A stretch of DNA of 64,000 bases. It comes from Tigriopus japonicus (Eukaryota; Arthropoda; Copepoda; Harpacticoida; Harpacticidae). Position numbers and translations under genes: made by a program. The DNA lies in NCBI GenBank assembly GCA_010645155.1, contig CM021316.1, positions 4,227,220 through 4,291,219 of the forward strand, in the 5' to 3' direction. Positions within the stretch are counted from its first letter, which is position 1. Each line of letters opens with the position of its first letter. The notes beneath the pieces were generated by a model that saw only the letters and a list, made by a program, of their open reading frames with translations, did not search any database and was not told where the DNA came from. Below, piece after piece: positions 9,925-20,500 of this stretch.

Positions 9925-10735
9925 GCAAGTAGTCGTAGCGTAACGGTTGAGCATTCGCCAACTATCCGTAACATCCCTGGTTTGATTCCCGGGCTTGCCG
10001 AGTCCTCGTAGCCTGTGGTATTACTTTACATGCAGTAGTCACGGGCTTTGACGGCTTAAATGGGCGAACCTGTGGTCATTCCCGAGGGTGAGGTTTCATG
10101 CTTGTTCAAGTGGAGCGGCAATATCCCCATATGGTGGACAGTACTGATGCGAACAAATGGGCCAATACTTTGTTTGTTTGTAAATTTGTTTGGGTTTTCA
10201 GAATCTTTGTTTGTTTGGGGGTAAATTTGTACAATTCCCAAATAAAAACAGTGTTGCCGTCATGATTTATGGTGAGTGTAAACGCAAGTATCTAAGAATC
10301 ATTTTCGCCACAATTACTCGTGCTTGTAAAGTAATTGGTTGGCTCAAAAGATATATTTCATATAACTGGAGCTCTTGGTTTTGACCGTAGAAGGTTTTCA
10401 AAACCCTTAAGTTACTTTTGACCTATTTTCTCACCTAAGGGGTGTCACTTTTGGCAGCACTGATTTGTTGGAAGACCAAAACATTCAACAACTGTTGACT
10501 TCTCTTTCCGATTTGTTTATTTTTTATTTGTAATTTCTATTTGTTTGGTATGCTGTCGTTTGTTTGTCTTTGTTTGTTATTTGTTATCATTGTTTGTTTC
10601 CCATCAGTAGTGGACAGCCTCCATCAGATCGCAGCTGAGAAGCTGCGATCTCAACGCGGTACTGAAAGTTCATATCCAGTTTCTTTCCAAAAACTGAGAT
10701 ATGTTTCAGACTCTGATAATGAGTGAATGAGATAA
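9925..10735 (+). mobile_element. tRNA-derived SINE-like repeat with long body, split by MITE A2
   Basis: An A-box-like TAGCGTAACGG-TTGAGC and a B-box-like GGTTTGATTCCC form a tRNA-like head (about 9930-9997). The body continues to the MITE at 10142 and resumes after it at 10618. Read across the excised MITE, the body has a short open frame ending SDSDNE and TGA near 10724, but no family resemblance or splice support, so I treat it as non-coding. Confidence 0.5.
10142..10609. mobile_element. MITE family A2: family A ends with TTTGTTTG subterminal repeats (468 bp)
   Basis: The perfect 8 bp duplication GTGGACAG flanks it at 10134-10141 and 10610-10617. The ends TACTGATGCGA and TCCCATCAGTA match family A, but the interior is different. 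Both subterminal regions are full of TTTGTTTG units, at about 10170-10225 and 10505-10600. Confidence 0.88.
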
Positions 10736-10959
10736 TGTTATTATCTTCAACAAATATATTTTCTTCTTTTAGTGAATCATGATTTATAACCTTAGTAAGA
10801 AATGCTGTAAAGGTTTTTCAGATTCAGAACAAGTTATTAAGCCGAACAAAAATCAGACGGTATTGAAAAAATATCAGTCAGGTCTAGATTAAAAGTTATT
10901 TACCTGAATCGAAATTGCTTGAAAATATGTTATTTGTGATAGGTAGTGCAAGTAGTGAA

Positions 10960-11125
10960 TATGAGTTTAACCGGTTCATTTTTGGCCCAAAAAAGCGAAC
11001 AAACTCTCCAAATGAAAATTGAGAAAAACAATATTGCAACGATGGGTCAATTTTTGGGTTCTTTTTATTGGCTCGTTTTTTTGGATATTTCGATCCAAAC
11101 CTAAAAAGTCAGTCGAAACACCGTG
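10960..11125. mobile_element. Degraded end of a Chapaev-like element
   Basis: Contains CCAAACCTAAAAAGTCAGTC and ends ACACCGTG, matching the right end of the fold-back element at 21518-22645. Only one end is recognisable. It overlaps the possible 3' end of the host gene. Confidence 0.5.
11064..11069 (-). terminator. Candidate polyadenylation signal AATAAA
   Basis: AATAAA is read on the minus strand about 370 bp after the stop codon of the membrane protein gene. It lies inside a degraded Chapaev-like repeat end (up to 11125), so the 3' end of the gene may be supplied by a transposon. No other AATAAA was noticed nearer the stop. Confidence 0.3.
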
Positions 11126-11436
11126 ACACTTTTGTTAGAACTTGTTTTAAGGTATTGCTTGGAAATCTTTCACTCGGGGAAAGTGACCCAAAAAAACAAT
11201 GACAAACAATTGACCTCGAATTCTCCTTCATCCATCCATCCGTCCATCCGCTGAAATATTTTTTTTTCCTTGTTTAGGGTTCATCACTTACTTTCAAAAT
11301 ATTTGGGAAACTTTCAAGATAACCAACGTACAAAATATCCTTGTATTTCCGTAAATTGTTTGAAATGACATGTACAAACGGCAAGAAGTATGAATTGAAT
11401 AGGTAGTGCAAGATTGAAACAAAAAATATGTTTTTT

Positions 11437-11528
11437 TCACCAGATATCGTCCTTAAAGTCGTCGTCAATAATTGGATCCACATTCTTATTCCAAAATGAA
11501 ACCACATGATTGCTCTCGATGGGAGCCT
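11437..11528 (-). CDS. Exon 9: acidic C-terminus and stop codon
   Basis: The exon follows acceptor AACTATCATTTCAG. The split codon with exon 8 gives Glu, then APIESNHVVSFWNKNVDPII and the acidic end DDDFKDDIW, followed by TGA at 11437-11439. This is the last exon; a GTGAAA next to the stop could act as a donor, but no continuation is needed. Confidence 0.65.
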
Positions 11529-14500
11529 CTGAAATGATAGTTTAAAGATGGATACAATATCCTTTTGTTCAAACATCTAAATTGCCGAGTGTCAACATTT
11601 TTCTTGGTTTCTTTTTTTGCAATTTTTCACTGAAGAAGTGGTAACTAGTCGTGACTAATTTTGCTCTCATTATGCAAACGTATCATCAGTCACGGATCAC
11701 TAGAAAAAGTGGATGCAGAACGAAAATTTGCCGTGACCCAGAGTGGACCGACAGTGAAATCAGTAACAGCTTTGTGCTTAGCCCTAGAAACAAGAGCTTT
11801 TAATTTGATACCGTTGATGGATTTGCGTCTTTATTGCCATTTTATAATTTATTGTTATTTATTGCGTCGATATAATTTTCTTATCTTTAAATCTTGCACA
11901 TTTTTACGTACACGCAAACCTAGGGATTTTTGTAAATGTATGTACAAATAACAAGAAATAACTCAGGCATTGGTTATTTCAGTTTTGTTTTTATGATCCA
12001 CTGAATTTGGAATGAAATTCATATGCTTTGATTTTTTTTCCAATAAGAGCAACCAAATACCCCAATAGTTCTCACATCAAACGCCTACAAAGGAAAAACC
12101 AGTCTGAAGTTAAAATTGAACCAAATATGAATTCAAATTATTGAAATCAAAATATGCCTAAGCTCAGTGTTCATTTGGGCTCCAGGAGTTATGTTTATAT
12201 TTGGGAAAAAATGAGACAAGTTTTGACATTTTAAAGCAATGCCAATGAGTTTAGTTATTTGGTCATAAGCAAGAACTTTATGATGATTCATAAAACCCTG
12301 CTTAAAAATAAAATGTTTGAAAATGCACTTTATTTTTCCTAACAGTCGTTCTCTTTTGAAAACTTTTGAAGAAAAAAAAGTTAAATTTCAAAAACCTAAG
12401 TTTGGAGTTGAACCAAGTAGAATTTTGTTTAAACGATATTGACAAATGGTTATATGCATTTTGTCAACATTTTTGCAACTAGACCTTTGATCCTACTTAT
12501 GACTTTGAGCATGTCTTCAGGGAGATTAATCATATTTTGCCTGTAACCTAATAAAAGTAATTCAAATACATAGGCAGTAAACACCAAGGAAGTACAGGTG
12601 GAAACTAATTGATGGCGAAATTTCCATTTTTCAAATTCAAACCATACTTTAGACATATTTTGAATGAAATAGTGTTTTGTCAAAAAAATTCATGAAAAAA
12701 GAAACAATTTGACGCAAGGAATACTCCTTTTGTCAAAGTAAATGGGCTAGTAGCAAAAGTTATGTTCCCTATTGCAAATGAGTGCAGATGTCACATTTAT
12801 GACTCATTTGTTCCTACAAATGTAGGAACATGTATAAAATATAGGCTCCCTGTACCAGAAATAAATATTGCAACAAACACACAAAAATGCACTCTGAGTA
12901 CTTTGGTTATATTGACAGGGTTCCCAAACACCTAACACCTAGCCATCATCTGATCATCTGACCATCACTAGCTTTGAATCATCTTGAAAAGCAAGTTATC
13001 ATATAATACATCCAATGATCCGGAGCTCCACGAGCTCTTGATCCACAATTTAGGACGATCTCCTCTGAATGCAGGTTTGTTCAAATCCCCTGAAGTCCCA
13101 CATCCATTGGCGGGTCGTAGTAATCTCCAGTTTTGCCAAAATGTTGGACCATTTGAGGGACAAACCAAATACTTCGGAAACTGTCCCTTTTTCACAACTT
13201 TGCCCTGTCTGTTTCACAGCTTCGGAACTGGACTCTTTGTCCAACTTCCAGTGGAACTTGACAAATTGTGTGGGCATTAAAATATTTCGCATACTTCTTT
13301 GCTTCCTTGTCCAACATCTCTCCATGATCTTCAATTCCACTCCATCTCCGATCAAAAATAGACTTGTGGGAAGGAATCCGTGTTCTCAAAGGATGTCCAA
13401 CCACCAATTGAGCGGGTGATGAACCATGAGCTCTTGAAGTATTTCTAATTTCTAATAATCCATGGGTGAATGAATTCCTCGGATTGGCATCCTCCGCACT
13501 TCAAAACGAGGTTCTTGATTACTTTCACAGCTGACTCAGCCAACCCATTTGACTGAGGATTATGTGGTGATGACAACCAATGAATAATACCCCATCTATC
13601 AAGAAAATCTCGGGCCACCTTTGATGTGAATTGTAATCCGCCAACCGAAAATAAACGGTTTGGTCATCTAACACCCGAAAAAATTTTGTGAGGTCCCTTA
13701 TCAAAGTTTCCAATGTGGGGCTTCTGTGCTGGGGATATCCTTGAGGCCATCCGCTCTATCTATCGACAATAACCAGTTAATAACGACCAGACACCTCGAA
13801 GTTATCAGAAATAACCTCCTCAAAAACCCTTGACGGAGGTGGTTCACAAATTATTGGTTCTTTTGGAAGGCTTGATCACCGTGACTGACATTCATAACAT
13901 GCCTCAATCATGTTCTTCACGTCGGAATTGATACCTGGCCAATACACAGTTTGTCATGCACGTCTCAAGGGGGGGGTCAATTCCAAGGTGTGATGCATGT
14001 AAATAACCCAATTCGTCTCTTGGTGTTGATTACCATTCCAATGGCACCAAATAGAACGTTTTCCCGTTTGATGAGCTCAGACTTGTCAATGCCAAGTCGG
14101 TTTGCATCCTCCACTCCCATTAAATTCGCCCCTGCTCCACTATCTGGCAGGACTCCGTGTAACTCAGCGATGAATTCACGGGAGTTTGGCGTGAAGCATT
14201 CAAGAGTAATTGTTTGAAGAGTGCATGTTCCATGTCTGTTCCTTGACAGACCCCACAAAGACTGAGGATGCTTTCGCTTTTCTGATAACATATTGCTTTT
14301 TGTCACCCGTTCTTTATCTCTATGTGGAGCTTGATTCCTCTGGTCTAGCTTACACATTTTAGCCAGGTGACCTATCTTCTTGCATTTATTGCAATTGATT
14401 GTAGAGGCCCAACAATCATTCCTTGTCACTTCTTTCCGCCACATCGTTCGCAAGCAACTCCACTCGTTGCTAGTTGTGAATTTTCGACTTTGTTTCCCGA

Positions 14501-17500
14501 TAACAACTCTTGATTGTCTGTAGCTATCTCATACAAACTGCACATCTCTATGGCTCGTTTCATAGTGGGGAATGGTTTTTCCTGGAGCAGATCGCGCTGG
14601 GCATTTTCATCTCGAATCCTCACAATTATCTGTGTTACCATTTGGTCTTCTTTGCAATTTCGACATCCTCCTCATTTGAACCTCATTTGAAATCCTCCGC
14701 GCATTCTTCAAGTGCAAATCGGAAATGGTTAAATGTTTCCCCTGGTCCTTGAATTCGTTGTATAAACTTCACGCGGTCCACTCCAACATTTTGTTGGGAA
14801 CAATAGTAATTCAACAATCCCTCCAGGATCAAATCCACCGTAGTCTGTTCATCATTCAGGTTCATCCCCAGGTGGAATTCTTTCATATGAGCCGCGTGCA
14901 GGCCAAGAGCCGTTACCAACGAATATACTTGTACTTCTCGGGAAAACGCCGATAACGAGTGCACTTTAGCGTTGTTGTTCCAATGGGTTCTCCATTGCTT
15001 AAATAGCTTAAAATCGGCTTCTTGATCCAGTTGCTGGATAGCATCAAACTTGAACGTTCTGGAGGCAACCCTACCGGTTTGTAGCCTTTGATCGTCCTCC
15101 ACCCGTACTGCTGCACCTTGCCCTCCACCTTGATGGTGCCCATCAACTTCGATTTCAGAATTCGTTGTTTCGAGCATCTGAACGTCACTACCTCGTCCCG
15201 CCATCTGTGTTGGCAATTGAAACACTTGGCTGAGCTGGGCCTCACTCCTTTGTCTATGATCCCGTATCTCGGTCTGAAATTTGGCCTGATCAGTCTGGAT
15301 CTGAGCTAACTGCTCTTTCAACTCTTTCATCTTGCGTTGATCTCCAGGTCTCCATTGCTTCGCCTCTATCAATTTTGTCCTCGGAATTCGCTTCACGGTT
15401 ACTATGTGTGTGAGCTGGTATTCTCTGCCTCGGATGAACAATTGGGCAGCTCCCCTTACTTCAAGGCGTATTTGGGGCAGGTTTTGTTATACCGACTGCG
15501 CCATGTTATGTATATTGGCCCTAACTATCTTCCGATCTGGGAGATGACTCATCTGCAGCACTAGATAAATCTAAAATACCCTTCTCTTTTACAGCAAATT
15601 GTGGTGGCTCAGAGCTAGCACTTGTGCTCACCATTCTGTAAGCTGGGGTTTGCGCCTCCATGAGGGTTTTTGTTTCAAACATTTTTCATAAATGTAGGGT
15701 TTTTTAGGTATGTTCAGGTTAGGTTAGATTTGGTTAAGGTTAAGTTTAGTTCAGATTTCTGCTCTTCCTGTCAATATTTTGTCCATATCTATGACGGTAT
15801 GACTCATCTCCCAGATCGGAAGACTTTCAGGGGCCATAATGTTATGTACGGCAGAACCAACACATGTACTTCAATCGAAAGACAGTTGACAACTTAAACT
15901 TGTTTCTTTCTCTAGCTAGTTAATCTCCAGGGTTCCCAAACACCTAACAGAAATATAAAAGAAGAATTCACAAATTAGACTTGAAGTGGAACACTACTAA
16001 TATAGGATTAGACAAAATGTGTATGCATCAACAATGCCATGCTGCTTAGCCATTTTAAGTAAAAGAGTTTTTTTGAGGAATGTTCTATCTTTTCTTATTT
16101 TAAGTAGCACACCCTGCACACGCACAATGGGTATTAAATATTTCTAACATTGGCACTATAGCAAGTTCAAGTGTCAAAAAAAATCACTTTAAATCCTAAT
16201 CTTACCTTTTAGTCTCACACAATTCTGCTTGCTTGTTTGTTTAGTTTGTTTAGGGTTAGGGGCTAGATCGGAGATCTACAAACACCATTCAAGATGTTGA
16301 TCAACTGATCAACTGTAATCAATGTGAATGGCTTCCATTGGCAACTTGTTGAATTTCAATTCCTGAAGAGGCATAAAATTATCCAATGTAATAAGAAGGT
16401 AGGCCAGTACCTCTTTCTCAAAATATCTCCACTTTTTTCGAAATCACCCCAGTCATGATGCACAACATGAGAGGCAACGAAGCAGACCAAAAGAGCACAA
16501 AATTTTGAATTGAACTTTCAGTTTAAATCATGAATTAAACTTTCAAATCTAATTTGCTATCCATTAAATGGTTGTTTTTTGCACTTTTTTCAATTCAACA
16601 TCAATTATTGTTTCTAAGCCTTGATACATCACACCCTTTACATTATTTTTGATTCATTCTTAGCAATGATGAATGTTGAAATACACATGAAGACTTAGTT
16701 ATACTTTAACCAAATGGTTCTTAGTGTACAAAAATGAAGGTCCAGGTGTAAGATGAAAGCCGCAAATGAAGAACTATACTATATAAATGTAAATCAATGC
16801 CTATTTTATCTTTAAAAGCTGAAAATATGTTGATTTACACATCGGCCCACTCGCGGTCACGAAAGGTGAAAAATACATTTCGTCCAATATCCACTTCTTC
16901 TAGTGATCCGTGCATCACTCAACATCCGTCATTTTTACGAAAAAAAATCACCACAGAAAATTGGCAGATATGGTCAAGCGACATTACTTGGGGAAAAAAA
17001 TTTTTAGTGCCACAATCATTTGAGACCATTTTTGAGGTGTAGAGACAAATGTAATCCAGTTCTGTTCATTAGGTCATGAGCCAAAAATGGATGCAATGTT
17101 ACTTTAACATGTTTGAAAACAAATTAATTAGTATTTTCTCTAATACAATTGTTATGCACATTACGGTTGGTGATGGTCTAAAATCTATTTTGATGTTCAA
17201 TATTAATGTTCTCGAAGGACATAATCGGACTTCTATTGATTAAGCTGATTTCGACAACATTTCAGGTTCAGGTACATCCTTCCATGAGACCACCTTTATT
17301 AACAATAGAATGGTATCTAATGTCTTTGGAACTTTAAAAGATTTTTAAGAATAACTTCCCCAACTCAATTAAGCGCCACGCTTACCTATCTCTTTTTGGG
17401 AGTTCGTATTTCCTGCAATGTACTTCAAAACAAGCTTTGCGTTTGGCCAGAAAATTGGTGAATTCGTGGAGATCTTCATGGATGGGAGTGAATTTTCTTT

Positions 17501-20500
17501 TGGCAATGTTGAGTGCATTAGGTTAGATTTTGTTTGTGGTTTGATAACTGTTGAGACTGTAGTAGGTAAGCTTGTGGCCACATGAATCGTTGGAGTTTTA
17601 GTGGTGCCCGTGCAGTTGGTGGTGTTAGTAGTTGTAATAGTAGTACTAGTAGTAGTGTCAGTGGCGTTAGAAGCTGCTTTAGTAGTCTCCAAATCAGTAG
17701 TTGTTGAAGTAAAAGCACAAATGGCCATGATGGTAGAAGTATTGTGGGTAAGTTTGGGCGTGTTTTCTATTTCCAGGGCCATTGATGGGGCTAAAGAATT
17801 TTCGTCGGACAGGCAGCTGTCAATCAATTGAAATGGAGTACTTTGTCGTCCCCCGATCAGTCTTTCGTCGGTCTTTGAGTGTCTCAATCGCTTTCCACAA
17901 CCCATACCTGAACCATCCCTGAAATGTGTTATAAAGTTATGCTAAGTACTCATAAAGATACATGAGATTGTGTCCTTGCATTGGGGATGAGAAGAAATTA
18001 ATTTCCAAGAGTTATGCGCACTTATTATTACCTCGTATCAACCATATTATGCGATTGATTAATCGTATCAACTCGTATCAATATTCCGAACTGTGATATT
18101 CGTGCGTGGGGCCACACCCACGAACCGTGGCCCCTAATGAACCTGTGATAAACCGCTTCACTGCAAGCCTCCTCCTACCACTGATGGGATTTTCCAAGCT
18201 ATCAAGCACTTCAATTTTTCAAGCTGGGCTTGTTTCCATTTCAGCTGCCTCAAGCTAAACCAAGCATTCAAGCCACAGGGCTCAGAGGACCTATGGTGAA
18301 TAGCAGGGTTGCCAAGCTATTTGTTTTCCTTTTTGCCTGATCTAAAAATAGAAGCAGAAACTCCTATGCTGTTGCAGAATTTGCCATTTTTTTCCCTAGA
18401 TTTTTCAAGATATTTGCCTTCTTAGGGGCTATATGAAGCATGCTTTGTTAAACTTGAGTGCAAACTATTTTACTCCATTTCCAGTGGCCAACATTGAATT
18501 TTAACTGGCAAGCCTGACATCGGGTGAAGGTGCTTGAAACTGCTTGCAAGCTTTCAGGCACAGCTGAAACTGTTGCTTGGCCCAAACTCCTCTTCAAGCT
18601 GCAGCTTGTGTCCCATCAGTATACTGGATACGAACTCGAGGAATTTCTCCGGCACGCAACCTCCGGTATGAGGCCGAGATTCGTAAACAAGAAATACAAA
18701 CGGCCATGTTGGGAGCGGAAAATCAAACGGAAATCGACCAAAATTCCAAAAGATAGTGCGCCAATCAGTGTTCCCTGTATTTCAAGGGGGTCCAGCCAAG
18801 TCCTAGCCTTGGTAAAGGTCAACCCCACGCCCCAAAATCAGTCCGATGTTGGTGTTTTGAAGACAACAAGTTCAGCCATGAACGAGTGAATGAAAGAGTG
18901 AATAAATGATCACATCATGGAGGGCTAATTCATTGGTCACAAGTGCGAATGAACCTGCAAGGTGTCTTTTCTTCAAGATGACGATCAAGTGATTAAATGA
19001 AATTTGATGACCAGGTTACCTGCTACAATCATTGGAAGTGATAGCCTCATCTGAAGCAAATAGAAAGAAAATGGACCTGAATTCGAGCGCAAATTCCTCG
19101 TGAAAAAGGATAAAGAACCAACTTTGAGAAAAAAGAACTACCACTATTAAAAAGAACTACCACTATTAAAAGAACCAACTTTTAGATTGGTTTACAAAAA
19201 CGGAGAGTTTCTTTACGCACATCCAATACACAACTTGAACAACAATATTTTATGATTCCACGAATTATCAACAACAAAATAACGTTTTTTTCCGAGCTCA
19301 TATATTATCTGACTTGAACGTCTTTTTAATATCTTTGAACTTACAATTGAACCCATCCATCAATATTTAAGGTATTATCCTGAACTGAATTAACACATGC
19401 CACACTTTGCATGAAATCAAGGTTTTTATAAGTTGTGTCACCTTGGCATAATTTAATGTTCTATAAATGATGGCCCATTTTTGAATTTCTTTTATTGTAT
19501 GGTTGTGTTTTTTAGTTCAGGATGATAAGGACAGGTAAGATTTTCTTAAGTTGTTCAAGTTGTGTGATGGACGAGTGCGATAAAACTCCCCGTTTTGATC
19601 CGGGTGAGAGTATGTGGGGAAAGTTGGTTCTTAATCCCTTTTCAAGAGGAATTTGCGTTCGGATTAAGGTCCATATAGAACAAAGAAAGAAGAAATCCTC
19701 AGTGTCAAGAATTCGATCAAATGAAGAGCAAATTAAGATGACTTTGAAACCTATCAGGTGGACCTACTAGTAATGGATGGGTTCAATATTTTGATCTGCC
19801 TTTCGAGTCAGTCAGCCCAAATTAGTGATCTGACAGTCTAACCCGGATTACATGGACCCTCTCAAAGTCTTTAGAATGGAATGCTCCCATCAAGATTGAA
19901 TTGTGTGGATTTTTCATTCAATTTGATTGTTAATTCCTGGACAAGGGGATCTAAGAAGACCAATCAAACCTTATCAAGCCTGTAGAGCCTATTCCTGCAA
20001 TGATAAGACATGATCCTCTGGTCCTGAAGGACCCTTACCCCCAGTCCTGCGTGGTCCTGACCTTCTTGAGCCCCAAGACTTGAAAAAATTTCAATCAAAT
20101 CCACAATCCAGGATTTAATCCCCACGTTTTTTACTCATTTTGTCTCAAGGACATTGTGATTGCCTTTGTTCCTATTCCAATCCGGATCAGATGGTTGATC
20201 TGATCCAGAACCCTCAAAAGTGCCCTTCAATAGTTATAGCCAACAACATCGCCGACTTGGACTCCATCTTGTTTCAAAATGAGACCATTCTTGTTCTTTT
20301 ATTTTCCTATGGAAATGGTTCCTGCGTTGTGGAGGTTTTGAAGAGGATGGAAGATGAGTAACACTCCAGATACCACCACAGATACTTCTGTTGAGCACTG
20401 TTTCACTGAAGTTGGACTAATGGGTGAAGCAAGATTCCATCTACGTATTTTCTTATCGTTATGAGGACTAAAATCCTTTGGAGAGTTGAATGTCAAAAGT

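Larger units (their letters stand above)
12938..15503 (-). mobile_element. Gypsy-like LTR retrotransposon interior, RT region deleted
   Basis: On the minus strand the order is primer-binding site, gag, zinc knuckle, protease and then integrase. No reverse transcriptase or RNase H lies between protease (ending about 13977) and integrase (from about 13960). Frames are broken throughout. It lies in intron 8 of the host gene, in the same orientation. Confidence 0.75.

Noticed and set aside
10101..10726. A host exon ending SDSDNE, interrupted by a MITE
   Set aside because: The frame can be joined across the MITE, but it lies in the body of a SINE-like repeat and lacks splice sites or similarity, so coding status is not supported.
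15513..15839. CTTCCGATCT and its complement, resembling a sequencing-adapter end
   Set aside because: The match is only about 10-11 bases, it sits symmetrically inside two 40 bp inverted repeats with a clean target duplication, and the adjoining adapter bases are absent. It is part of a MITE, not contamination.
17518..17831. Leu-rich and Val-rich open frames over the Thr-rich exon
   Set aside because: They are other-frame readings of the same trinucleotide repeat; only the frame with matching splice phases is supported.
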